Shown here in pieces: positions 51,974-59,734 of a stretch of DNA of 64,000 nt (its first letter is position 1; the number at the start of each line of letters is the position of its first letter). The DNA comes from Pseudomonas sp. H3(2019) (lineage in GTDB: Bacteria > Pseudomonadota > Gammaproteobacteria > Pseudomonadales > Pseudomonadaceae): the NCBI RefSeq assembly GCF_007713465.1, contig NZ_VMSG01000027.1, positions 1 through 64,000 of the forward strand. The letters are read 5' to 3'. A program made the position numbers and the translations under genes. The notes below the pieces were generated by a model. The model did not search any database. It saw nothing but the letters and a program-made list of their open reading frames with translations, and was not told where the DNA came from.

Positions 51974-53025
51974 CTCATTCCTGGTGGTTGAACCCGTGCA
52001 AACCGATCAATGCGCAAGCGCATGAGCAGGCGGCGGCTCGTCAGCAGCAGTTGACCAAACCGGCTGGCTCCCTCGGGCAGCTGGAGTCGGCAGCGGTGCA
52101 ATTGGCGGGGCTGCAAGGTCGGGTCAAACCGAGCTTGAATCAGCTGTGGATTGCGATTTTTGCCGGTGATCACGGCGTGGTCGCCGAAGGAGTTTCGGCG
52201 TTTCCGCAGGAAGTCACCGGGCAGATGCTGCATAACTTTGTCAGCGGTGGCGCGGCGATCAGCGTGTTGGCGCGGCAACTTGAGGCGCGGCTGGAAGTGG
52301 TCGACCTCGGCACCGTCACACCTTCGTTGAATTTGCTGGGCGTGCGTCATTTGCACATCGGTCCAGGCACTGCGAACTTCGTTCACGGCCCGGCGATGAC
52401 GCAAATCCAGGGCGAGCAAGCCTTGCAGGCTGGCCGCGACAGCGTGTTGCGGGCGATTGCTGAAGGCTCCGAGCTGTTTATCGGTGGCGAGATGGGCATC
52501 GGCAATACCACCGCTGCCAGCGCGGTGGCCTGTGCACTGCTCGATTGCCCGGTGGCGCATCTGACCGGGGCGGGCACCGGTCTGGACGCGGCAGGTGTCA
52601 GCCATAAAGCCCGGGTGATTGAGCGCGCTCTGACGTTGCATGCCGCTCAGCGTGGCGACGTGTTGCAGACCTTGTTCAACCTCGGTGGTTTTGAAATCGC
52701 TGCGTTGGTCGGTGCCTATTTGGCCTGCGCGCAGGAAGGTTTGGCGGTGCTGGTCGATGGCTTTATTTGCAGCGTGGCAGCATTGGTCGCGGTGCGCCTG
52801 AATCCGGCGTGCCGCGAGTGGTTGCTGTTTGGTCATCGCGGGGCTGAACCGGGCCACCGACATGTATTGGCAACGCTGAACGCTGAACCTTTGCTGGATC
52901 TCGGCCTGCGTCTGGGCGAGGGCAGCGGTGCCGCGCTGGCAGTGCCGTTGCTGCGTCTGGCCTGCAATCTGCACGGGCAAATGGCGACCTTCGCTGAAGC
53001 GGCTGTGGCCGATCGCCCGGCATGA
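51970..53025 (+). CDS. cobT: Nicotinate-nucleotide:DMB phosphoribosyltransferase CobT
   Basis: CobT makes alpha-ribazole phosphate from DMB and nicotinate mononucleotide. The 351-residue protein has LTKPAGSLGQLE (~residues 29-40), FAGDHGVVAEGVSAFPQEVTGQM (~64-86), IGGEMGIGNTTAAS (~173), and LTGAGTGLDAAGVSHK (~196). The catalytic Glu near the C terminus lies in LRLGEGSGAALAVPLL. It pairs functionally with BluB upstream. Confidence 0.95.
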   Translation: MTHSWWLNPCKPINAQAHEQAAARQQQLTKPAGSLGQLESAAVQLAGLQGRVKPSLNQLWIAIFAGDHGVVAEGVSAFPQEVTGQMLHNFVSGGAAISVLARQLEARLEVVDLGTVTPSLNLLGVRHLHIGPGTANFVHGPAMTQIQGEQALQAGRDSVLRAIAEGSELFIGGEMGIGNTTAASAVACALLDCPVAHLTGAGTGLDAAGVSHKARVIERALTLHAAQRGDVLQTLFNLGGFEIAALVGAYLACAQEGLAVLVDGFICSVAALVAVRLNPACREWLLFGHRGAEPGHRHVLATLNAEPLLDLGLRLGEGSGAALAVPLLRLACNLHGQMATFAEAAVADRPA

Positions 53026-53597
53026 CGTTGCGTCTGGATCTGCTGCGTCACGGTGAAACCGAACTCGGTGGTGGCTTGCGCGGCAGCCTGGACGACGCAC
53101 TGACCGCCAAAGGTTGGGAGCAGATGCGCGCGGCGGTGATTGATCAAGGTCCGTGGGATCGCTTGGTCAGCTCACCGCTGCAACGTTGCGCGCGCTTTGC
53201 CGAGGAACTGGCCGAGCGGTTGGACTTGCCTGTCGGGCTGGACAAAGACCTGCAAGAGTTGCACTTCGGCGCCTGGGAAGGGCAGAGCGCAGCAGCGCTG
53301 ATGGAAACCGACGCCGAAGCGTTAGGCAAGTTTTGGGCTGATCCCTACGGATTCACGCCTCCGGAAGGTGAGCCGGTGACTGCGTTTTCCACGCGGGTAC
53401 TGGCGGCCGTCGAGCGCTTGCATCAGGCCTATGCCGGCGAGCGGGTGTTGCTGATCAGTCACGGTGGGGTCATGCGTCTGTTGCTGGCCCGCGCACGCGG
53501 ATTGCCGCGCGAGCAATTGCTCAACGTTGACGTCGGTCATGGCGCGCTGTTTTCGTTGTGCGTCGAGGCTGATGCCGTGCTCAGGGAGGAGGGTTGA
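53022..53597 (+). CDS. Alpha-ribazole phosphatase (histidine phosphatase)
   Basis: The 191-residue enzyme removes phosphate from alpha-ribazole phosphate (CobC of Salmonella; the symbol is avoided here because the PLP enzyme upstream is also CobC). Histidine-phosphatase motifs are LLRHGETE near residue 5 with the phosphohistidine, SSPLQRCARFAEELA and ELHFGAWEGQSA. The second catalytic His is in VLLISHGGVMRLLLA near 145. It overlaps cobT by 4 bp and precedes cobV. Confidence 0.9.
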   Translation: MTLRLDLLRHGETELGGGLRGSLDDALTAKGWEQMRAAVIDQGPWDRLVSSPLQRCARFAEELAERLDLPVGLDKDLQELHFGAWEGQSAAALMETDAEALGKFWADPYGFTPPEGEPVTAFSTRVLAAVERLHQAYAGERVLLISHGGVMRLLLARARGLPREQLLNVDVGHGALFSLCVEADAVLREEG

Positions 53598-53599
53598 AC

Positions 53600-54331
53600 A
53601 TGCTGCCGTTCTGGATCGCCTTGCAGTTTCTCAGCAGCTTGCCGATACGTCTGCCAGGCATGCCGGCGCCTCAGGAGCTTGGCCGTTCGCTGTTGTTTTA
53701 TCCGTTGGTGGGGTTGCTGTTTGGCGGACTGTTGTGGGCGCTGAATGGGCTGTTGCTCGGTACGCCAGCGTTGCTGCATGCGGCGTTGTTGTTGAGTGTC
53801 TGGGTGATGCTCAGCGGTGGTTTGCACCTCGACGGCCTGGCCGACAGCGCCGACGCCTGGCTCGGCGGTTTTGGCGATCGCGAACGCACATTGACCATCA
53901 TGAAAGACCCGCGCAGTGGGCCAATCGCAGTGGTGACGCTGGTGTTGGTGCTGTTGCTCAAGTTCACGGCGTTATTGGCGTTGATTGAACAGCACTCCAT
54001 GGCCGGTTTGATCCTCGCACCACTGATTGGTCGCAGTGCCTTGCTCGGGCTGTTTCTGAATACACCTTACGTGCGCTCTGGTGGCCTGGGGCAGGCGCTG
54101 GCCGATCATCTGCCGCGCAAGGCCGGTCAGCAGGTGTTGTTGCTCAGCGCGCTGGCGTGCGTACTGATCGGCGGCTGGAGCGGTGTTATTGCGCTGGTGC
54201 TGGCGGCTCTGATGTTCTTCTGGTTGCGCCAGGTGATGTTGCGGCGTCTGGGCGGGACCACCGGCGATACGGCAGGGGCGTTGCTGGAGCTGCTGGAAAC
54301 AGCGGTGCTGGTGGGTTTGGCCCTGTTCTGA
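53600..54331 (+). CDS. cobV: Adenosylcobinamide-GDP ribazoletransferase CobV (CobS)
   Basis: CobV joins adenosylcobinamide-GDP to alpha-ribazole, giving adenosylcobalamin, in the inner membrane. The 243-residue protein has several hydrophobic helices and the metal-binding LSGGLHLDGLADSADAWLGG (~residues 73-92) with KDPRSGPIAVV after it. ATG 53600 with AGGAGGG upstream is chosen over an overlapping TTG at 53594. It is the last of the ten cob genes. Confidence 0.93.
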   Translation: MLPFWIALQFLSSLPIRLPGMPAPQELGRSLLFYPLVGLLFGGLLWALNGLLLGTPALLHAALLLSVWVMLSGGLHLDGLADSADAWLGGFGDRERTLTIMKDPRSGPIAVVTLVLVLLLKFTALLALIEQHSMAGLILAPLIGRSALLGLFLNTPYVRSGGLGQALADHLPRKAGQQVLLLSALACVLIGGWSGVIALVLAALMFFWLRQVMLRRLGGTTGDTAGALLELLETAVLVGLALF

Positions 54332-54394
54332 GAGTGACCTTCAACGTGCGCGGCCTAACGGCCGTTTGATAATCAAACTTGCTTTAACTTTATC

Positions 54395-54410
54395 GCGGGT
54401 ATATACACGC
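54395..54410. promoter_or_regulatory. Operator-like palindrome over the marR start region
   Basis: GCGGGTATATACACGC differs by one base from the perfect palindrome before the MFS gene (54855-54870). It ends 3 bp before the ATG of the MarR-family gene, so binding would block expression of the regulator itself. Confidence 0.75.
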
Positions 54411-54413
54411 ACA

Positions 54414-54818
54414 ATGCTAGCCTCTCAATGTTTATGCACCAACCTGCGTCGCGCCGCTCGTGGCGTCAGCAGGCATTACGACGGCGCCCTTGACGGCTTC
54501 GGGATCAACGTTGCGCAGTATTCCTTGCTGTGCAATTTGCAGCGCCTCGATCAACCGAGCATTTCCACCCTGGCGGAAGCCATGGGCCTGGATCGCAGCA
54601 CGCTGGGGCGTAATCTGCGGGTGCTCGAGGGGGAGGGGCTGGTTAGGCTGGTCGAGGGTGAAGATCAGCGCAATCGCATCGTGCAACTGACCGAAACCGG
54701 GCGTGAACGCCTGGCAGCAGCCTTACCGGCCTGGGAAGCGGCGCAACAGCGGCTGATCGATCGTCTGGGTGCAGAGAAGCGTGCAACCTTGCTGGCCTTG
54801 CTGGATGAACTCGCCTGA
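54414..54818 (+). CDS. MarR-family transcriptional regulator
   Basis: The 134-residue regulator has a winged helix (SLLCNLQRLDQPSISTLAEAMGLDRSTLGRNLRVLEGEGLV, ~residues 37-77) with the wing EGEDQRNRIVQLTETGRERL. It starts MLASQCLCTNLRRAARGV; Cys6 and Cys8 near the N terminus could sense oxidants or thiol-reactive compounds. No good ribosome site is seen, and the operator abuts the start. A TTG at 54366 would extend it. The MFS gene follows after 67 bp. Confidence 0.85.
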   Translation: MLASQCLCTNLRRAARGVSRHYDGALDGFGINVAQYSLLCNLQRLDQPSISTLAEAMGLDRSTLGRNLRVLEGEGLVRLVEGEDQRNRIVQLTETGRERLAAALPAWEAAQQRLIDRLGAEKRATLLALLDELA

Positions 54819-54853
54819 GGCGGCGTGCCTTTCCAAGCGTAAGCCCGAACTTA

Positions 54854-54871
54854 AGCGGGTATATACCCGCT
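54854..54871. promoter_or_regulatory. Operator-like palindrome upstream of the MFS gene
   Basis: AGCGGGTATATACCCGCT is an 18-bp perfect palindrome ending 14 bp before the MFS ATG and including the bases just ahead of its ribosome site. A near-identical copy covers the marR start, so both are probably sites for the same MarR repressor. Confidence 0.8.
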
Positions 54872-54885
54872 ACCGGAGAACAAGA

Positions 54886-56094
54886 ATGACATCAATATGG
54901 CGTACCAGCGGATGGGTTCTACTTGGGAGCGCACTGATTCTTGCGCTGTCGCTTGGCGTGAGGCATGGCTTCGGGCTGTTTTTGCCGCCGATGAGCGCGC
55001 AGTTCGGCTGGGGGAGGGAAGTGTTCGCTTTTGCCATTGCCCTGCAGAACTTGATCTGGGGGCTGGCGCAGCCATTCACCGGGGCCTTGGCGGATCGCTT
55101 CGGCGCGGCGAAAGTGGTGCTGGTCGGTGGCGTACTGTACGCCGTGGGTTTGGTGTTCATGGGCTTGTCCGATTCGGCCTGGTCGCTGTCGTTGAGTGCC
55201 GGCCTGTTGATTGGTATCGGCCTGTCCGGGACCTCGTTCTCGGTGATTCTTGGTGTAGTGGGTCGAGCCCTGCCGCCAGAGAAATGCAGCATGGGCATGG
55301 GGATCGCCAGTGCTGCCGGTTCCTTCGGCCAGTTCGCCATGTTGCCGGGCACGCTGGGGTTGATCGGCTGGCTCGGTTGGTCGACCGCGCTGCTGGTGCT
55401 GGGAATGCTGGTGGCACTGATAGTGCCGCTGGTCAGCATGCTCAAGGACAAACCGCTGCCAGTGCTCGGTCATGAGCAAACCCTGTCCGAGGCCCTGCGC
55501 GAGGCGTGTTCGCACTCGGGCTTCTGGCTGTTGGCGTTCGGCTTTTTTGTCTGTGGTTTCCAGGTGGTGTTTATCGGCGTGCATTTGCCGGCCTATCTGG
55601 TCGACCAGCATCTGCCTGCCAGCGTCGGCACCACAGTGCTGGCGTTGATTGGCCTGTTCAATATCTTCGGTACTTACACCGCCGGCTGGCTCGGCGGACG
55701 CATGTCTAAACCGCGTCTGTTGACGGGGCTCTACCTGTTGCGTGCGGTGGTGATCAGTCTGTTCATCTGGGCGCCGGTCACGCAGACCAGTGCTTATCTG
55801 TTCGGCATGGCCATGGGGTTTCTCTGGTTGTCGACAGTGCCTTTGACCAACGGCACGGTGGCGACGCTATTTGGTGTACGAAACCTCTCTATGCTCGGTG
55901 GTATCGTTTTCCTCTTTCACCAGTTGGGCTCGTTCCTTGGCGGCTGGTTGGGTGGGGTGGTTTACGACCGGACAGGCAACTATGACTTGATCTGGCAGGT
56001 GGCGATTCTCCTCAGTCTGTTGGCAGCAGTCTTGAACTGGCCTGTGCGCGAGCGCCCGGTGGCGCGGTTGCAGGCTCAGGTGAGTGCGGCATGA
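54886..56094 (+). CDS. MFS transporter
   Basis: The 402-residue major facilitator has twelve predicted helices. It starts MTSIWRTSGWVLLGSALILALSLGVRHGFGLFLPPMSAQFGWGRE, typical of the OFA or monocarboxylate-like MFS group. It has GALADRFGAAKVVL (A-motif) near residue 70 and a second copy GWLGGRMSKPRLL near 270. The substrate is unknown. CGGAGAA lies before the ATG. Its stop overlaps the next gene by 4 bp. Confidence 0.87.
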   Translation: MTSIWRTSGWVLLGSALILALSLGVRHGFGLFLPPMSAQFGWGREVFAFAIALQNLIWGLAQPFTGALADRFGAAKVVLVGGVLYAVGLVFMGLSDSAWSLSLSAGLLIGIGLSGTSFSVILGVVGRALPPEKCSMGMGIASAAGSFGQFAMLPGTLGLIGWLGWSTALLVLGMLVALIVPLVSMLKDKPLPVLGHEQTLSEALREACSHSGFWLLAFGFFVCGFQVVFIGVHLPAYLVDQHLPASVGTTVLALIGLFNIFGTYTAGWLGGRMSKPRLLTGLYLLRAVVISLFIWAPVTQTSAYLFGMAMGFLWLSTVPLTNGTVATLFGVRNLSMLGGIVFLFHQLGSFLGGWLGGVVYDRTGNYDLIWQVAILLSLLAAVLNWPVRERPVARLQAQVSAA

Positions 56095-56213
56095 ACAAGC
56101 TCGGAGCCTGGCTCGCCGCTGCCAGTGCTGGCGCGCTGTTGTTGGCGCTGGCCTGGTGGGGCTGGCATCGGGGAGGGCTCGCACTGATGCAGCTCGGTAT
56201 GGGTGCTTGCTGA
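56091..56213 (+). CDS. Small membrane protein (40 aa) overlapping the MFS gene
   Basis: An ATG in the ATGA overlap with the MFS stop opens a 40-codon frame: MNKLGAWLAAASAGALLL, then ALAWWGWHRGGLALMQLGMGAC. It has one hydrophobic helix (residues ~5-26), a WWGWHRGG motif and a C-terminal Cys. The terminator follows 12 nt later, leaving the frame well placed as the last gene of the operon. I do not recognise a family. A role as a small subunit of the transporter is inference. Confidence 0.6.
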   Translation: MNKLGAWLAAASAGALLLALAWWGWHRGGLALMQLGMGAC

Positions 56214-56225
56214 GTCACGCCCACT

Positions 56226-56264
56226 AAAAAGCCCCGCCTCTGTGCAAGAGAGCGGGGCTTTTTC
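56226..56264. terminator. Bidirectional terminator, MFS operon / fadL
   Basis: AAAAAGCCCCGC and GCGGGGCTTTTT, with an inner CTCT/AGAG pair, stand between the convergent units. It has A- and T-runs on both sides. Confidence 0.92.
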
Positions 56265-56299
56265 AATTCAGCAGGTGAGCTGTTCAGGCTCGCCGTGAA

Positions 56300-57586
56300 T
56301 CAGAAGCGGTAGGTTGCACCGACACCGAAACCGTTCGCACTGTTTTCGTACTTGGCGTTGTAGGACTGACCCAAGGCGTTAGTGCGGTTGACTGTGACGG
56401 CTTCTTCCTTGAGGTAGGAGTAAGCCACATCGATGGTCCAGTCGTCGGTTGGGCTGAAGCCCGCACCGACACTGAAGATCGTCCGGTCGCCGCTAGGAAT
56501 GCGTGGCGAACGATCAGTGTTGTTGGTGGGCGACTGGTCAAAGGTCAGACCGGTACGCAGTACCCACTGCTTGTTCAACTGGTAGGAAGTACCCACGGCG
56601 TAGGCCCAGGTGTCATGCCAGTTCTGGTCTTCCTTGATAGTACCAACGATTTGTGGGGCGAGGGCACCACCGCTGAGTCGGGTTACGCCTTCGTTGTTGA
56701 CCGTGATGTCTTTCAGGCGGCTCCAGCGAGTCCAGGTAGCACCGGCATAGAGCTTCCAGGCGTCATTCAGATCTTGAGTCACGGAGAGGTCGTAGGACTC
56801 AGGTGTTTCGATCTTCAGCGAGGCATCGTAACGGTTGGTTTTGAGTACCTGAGGTGGCACGCCAGCGCCAGTAGTCACATCGGTGTGGCCGTCGAGCTTG
56901 TAGTTCACTTTCGAGTGATAGGTCAGGCCTACGCGAGTGGTGTCGGTGGCTTGCACCAGGACGCCGGCGTTAAAGCCCAAGGCCGTATCGTCGCCCTTGA
57001 TCTTCACATTGTTGTCGCCAGTCCCGGGGATAGGGAGAGCAATGTCCGATTCCAGGGTGCCGGAAATCCGGTTGATGGTAGGGCCAAAACCGATCGATAC
57101 TTTATCGTTGAAAGCGTAGCTGACGGTTGGCTGCAGTGTGATGACTTTGACTTCGCTCTTGCTGCCGAACGCGCGGCCCTGAAAGCCGCTTTCGTAGTTG
57201 GTGATCAGCCCGAACGGAGCGTAGACACCAAAACCAAAAGCCCATTCATCATTGACTTTATTTGTGTAGAAACCCATCGGTACCGCAGTGAGCGGAACCA
57301 TGTCGCCTTTGTTGGTTCCCTTTGAGCGGCCGCTGGTATCGCTGATATCGCTCGAGGCGTCGATCGCTGCGATACCGCCAGTGATTTGCTGGCCTTTGAG
57401 GCGGGCCATACCGGCAGGGTTGCCAAAGACTGTACTTGCATCATCGGCAGATGAAGAGCGTCCCGCAAAACCAGTCCCCATCCCACTGATGCTCTGTTCG
57501 TTGAGGGCAAAGCCACTTGCGAAGATCTGGGTGGATGCCAAGGCAACGGCGAGGCTAAGGGTGGTTTTGAGCATTACTTTTTTCAT
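56300..57586 (-). CDS. fadL: FadL/TodX-family outer-membrane transporter
   Basis: The 428-residue beta-barrel carries long-chain fatty acids or other hydrophobic compounds across the outer membrane. A signal peptide (MKKVMLKTTLSLAVALASTQIFA) is followed by the mature N terminus SGFALNEQSISGMGTGFAGRSSSADDASTVFGNPAGM, the hatch region of the family. The C terminus NGFGVGATYRF ends in the outer-membrane Phe. The order after cob-marR-MFS matches PA1288. AGGAG lies upstream of the start. Confidence 0.9.
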   Translation of the reverse strand: MKKVMLKTTLSLAVALASTQIFASGFALNEQSISGMGTGFAGRSSSADDASTVFGNPAGMARLKGQQITGGIAAIDASSDISDTSGRSKGTNKGDMVPLTAVPMGFYTNKVNDEWAFGFGVYAPFGLITNYESGFQGRAFGSKSEVKVITLQPTVSYAFNDKVSIGFGPTINRISGTLESDIALPIPGTGDNNVKIKGDDTALGFNAGVLVQATDTTRVGLTYHSKVNYKLDGHTDVTTGAGVPPQVLKTNRYDASLKIETPESYDLSVTQDLNDAWKLYAGATWTRWSRLKDITVNNEGVTRLSGGALAPQIVGTIKEDQNWHDTWAYAVGTSYQLNKQWVLRTGLTFDQSPTNNTDRSPRIPSGDRTIFSVGAGFSPTDDWTIDVAYSYLKEEAVTVNRTNALGQSYNAKYENSANGFGVGATYRF

Positions 57587-57731
57587 TATTAGAACTCCTG
57601 GTGATCACCGGAGCGAAAATTACCAACATTTTCGTTTCAGCGCTATAGGCTGTATGGCTTGAGATAGAGCGCTTTTGTAGGACAATCAGACCAAATTCGC
57701 GTCTAGATGCGCGATCTTGCAAATTGCCCGG

Positions 57732-58214
57732 TTAACAGGCGACCTGATTCAACGGTGATACACAGGTTTGCCAGGCGCAGGTGAAGTCACGCAGACGACC
57801 TTGCGGCTGGAAGGTCTGGCGCCAGATTCGGGCCATGCCCAGCAGGTCATCGGCTTCGGGGAGCGGGGTATTCTGCTCTTCTATTAATAGCCAGGCGATG
57901 GCGGTGGCATAGCGCAGATTGACGGTCAGTTCGAGATGCGGACCGCTGAGGAATGCATGCTGGCTGGCGAGGCCACGAACCAGGCTGGCGCGTTCCGGGT
58001 CCAGCGCCAGGTAGTGATCCCAAAGCGCCTGGTGACGAGGTTCGGCAATCCGGTACAGGCCATGCCCGCGGCGGTCATGCAGGGCGGAGCCGAGAGCGGA
58101 CTGACTGGCTGCAACACCCAGTAGCAGGGATTCGGCAATCGTGCTGTGGCGTCCGAGGTAAATCAGTGTCGGACGGATCACATAACGGCACAGTTCGCTG
58201 GCGGCGATACCCAT
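57732..58214 (-). CDS. Conserved hypothetical protein (160 aa)
   Basis: Function is not known. The 160-residue soluble protein has MGIAASELCRYVIRPTLIYLGRHSTIAESLLLGVAASQSALGS, then HGLYRIAEPRHQALWDHYLALDPERASLVRGLASQHAFL, a pattern also found in a P. aeruginosa protein beside fadL (PA1289), as far as I recall. It resembles phage-lysozyme-associated or structural proteins only loosely and is not assigned. The start ATG is the first in the frame. No signal peptide. Confidence 0.75.
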   Translation of the reverse strand: MGIAASELCRYVIRPTLIYLGRHSTIAESLLLGVAASQSALGSALHDRRGHGLYRIAEPRHQALWDHYLALDPERASLVRGLASQHAFLSGPHLELTVNLRYATAIAWLLIEEQNTPLPEADDLLGMARIWRQTFQPQGRLRDFTCAWQTCVSPLNQVAC

Positions 58215-58365
58215 AAAGCCCTCGAAACGTGAAGTGGGCGGCGATTCCTGAAGGGGGGCTTGGCAGCGGTGGATCGGCTCAGGATCGCCGGAAGCGGATC
58301 AAGCCGCTTGAGTTGAAGTGTAGTGTCATATTCGTGCCGTAAAGGCCTGTTTTTAAAATATTTCC

Positions 58366-58400
58366 AGCACCGAGTTATAACCGTTATATCGCTTGGTGCT
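58366..58400. promoter_or_regulatory. Imperfect 35-bp palindrome
   Basis: AGCACCGAGTTATAACC and its approximate inverse (CGTTATATCGCTTGGTGCT) fold around a short TATAACCGTTATA core. It is upstream of the 160-residue gene and near the end of the 74-residue gene. It could be an operator or an RNA hairpin. Confidence 0.35.
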
Positions 58401-58436
58401 TAAGCCGGTACAGCGAATGGAGAAATATCAGGCAAT

Positions 58437-58466
58437 AAAAAGCCCTGCTTTTCAGGCAGGGCTTTT
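58437..58466 (-). terminator. Terminator of the 74-residue gene
   Basis: AAAAAGCCCTGC-TTTTCAG-GCAGGGCTTTT. The A-run on the plus strand gives a T-run on the minus strand, 25 nt past the stop of the gene ending at 58491. Confidence 0.88.
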
Positions 58467-58490
58467 GAGGTTTTCAGCCTTTCTGGCGTT

Positions 58491-58715
58491 TCAGGCAACC
58501 AGTGCCTGACGGGTACGCTCGATCACGGCCTGCAGCGGCTCGGCGCTGGAGTATTGATCGGGGTACAGGCGTTCGCTGTGACGAGCGATGCCGTGTTCGT
58601 TGACCAGGGTGAAGCTGAAGCAGCCTTTGCGAGCGGCCATGATCAGGCAGTTCATTGGAGCAAAAGCGTTGGTTAGGGTGCGAATGGCATCCTGAGTGTG
58701 GATTTGAGTAGACAT
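58491..58715 (-). CDS. Small conserved hypothetical protein (74 aa)
   Basis: The 74-residue protein reads MSTQIHTQDAIRTLTNAFAPMNCLIMAARKGCFSFTLVNEHGIARHSERLYPDQYSSAEPLQAVIERTRQALVA in outline (short alpha/beta, no signal; two cysteines at about 23 and 32). Similar small proteins recur in Pseudomonas genomes. It has a clear ribosome region (GGAACACCC) and its own terminator, which supports its being a real gene. The role is unknown. Confidence 0.7.
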   Translation of the reverse strand: MSTQIHTQDAIRTLTNAFAPMNCLIMAARKGCFSFTLVNEHGIARHSERLYPDQYSSAEPLQAVIERTRQALVA

Positions 58716-59186
58716 GATTATTGGGTGTTCCTACAAATGACACGGATAAGAACCGTGCAACGTTAAAACGTTCCAGTAACGTCGATCACCATTGATCAAA
58801 CGAAGAACCCGACTGGAACAAAGCAGCCAGTTGAAGCGCTATGATTTTTGCGCGCTTGGGCCGGCAGGTAGGTACTTAGGAGGGCAGGCAACACATCAAG
58901 GGCAAAGGTTCTGGGCCCGGGGTGAAGATCCTGATCAATTTGCAGGTTGGTTCGGTCAGAGTAAGTGTGCTTCGCAACACCCTTTGCTTTCGATTCAAAG
59001 GCAGTGTTGTCGCAAGCGTTACCTGGAAACCATCGAGGTGGTCGGTCCCGTGATGTCGGTAGAGGCTTCTCTTTAGGGAAGGTATACCGCAGGAGTTGAT
59101 CGACCAGAATTGACTTTCAGCTTGGTACTAACGCCGCGGATAGTAACGGATTGAATTCGAGAAAGGAAGTGTGTTAGGCAAAAAAC

Positions 59187-59262
59187 TTTTACTCATGCTT
59201 GAATCGCTCTGCTCGCTGGCGGGAAATTGCCGCGCCTGGAGCATCTGCAGTCGTGAGTAAAA
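59187..59262 (-). ncRNA. Candidate structured RNA (long hairpin)
   Basis: TTTTACTCA (59187-59195) and TGAGTAAAA (59254-59262) are a perfect 9-bp inverted repeat, with inner ATGCT/AGCAT and GGCGG/CCGC pairings. On the minus strand the closing stem is followed by GTTTTTTGCC, a terminator-like U-tract. A small RNA ending here is possible. No promoter is proven and no known family is recognised. Confidence 0.3.
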
Positions 59263-59607
59263 ACGTCGCGGTAACAGTAAAGCACACAATTGGGTCGCCG
59301 GGTGTCCAGTGGCATGAGCCATCACCTCGCTTGAAACGCAGGTACAGTGAGGCTCGTTGTGACTGATTGACTGCAAAACGCACGAAAAAAGGGCGGTGAT
59401 ATAACCACCTCGAAGGGACTTGTGCACATTAGTTGCGTGGGCTGTCACCTCGCTGTCATTTCACCTTCAAGCGCAGTGGGTGCCTGTAATGGAAATTTAA
59501 GTCAATGAAAAACATCGCTTTTTTTTACTGGTGAAAAAATCGTCAGTTTGACTGCGAGCCCCATTCCACAGGGCTTCTGGCGAGTTCAGGGTGGGTTGTC
59601 CACTGAG

Positions 59608-59628
59608 TTATCCACAGCTTCTGTGGAT
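59608..59628. promoter_or_regulatory. DnaA box within an inverted repeat
   Basis: TTATCCACA (59608-59616) is a consensus DnaA box; ATCCACAG-CTT-CTGTGGAT forms a perfect 8-bp hairpin, giving a second, imperfect box in inverse. It lies 107 bp before the start of the 107-residue gene. Confidence 0.5.
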
Positions 59629-59734
59629 TGTCCCAAGCGCTTGCTCTAGGACGGGCGTGCAGGCTTTTTTCGACTTTACCCGTACGAAAAAAAGAGTAGA
59701 GTTGCGCGCCTTCCGATTCGTCCCGCAGTGCTTT

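Larger units (their letters stand above)
58716..59734. other. Gene-poor kilobase with structured elements
   Basis: No convincing protein-coding gene is seen on either strand; open frames of 94-106 residues lack coding character. It holds the long inverted repeat at 59187-59262 and the DnaA-box hairpin at 59608-59628, plus AT-rich patches (59515-59540). It separates the 74-residue gene from the 107-residue gene upstream of rmuC. Confidence 0.5.

Noticed and set aside
58792..59448. Open frames of 94 and 106 codons in the gene-poor kilobase
   Set aside because: They have no ribosome site, no family resemblance and atypical composition for this genome.
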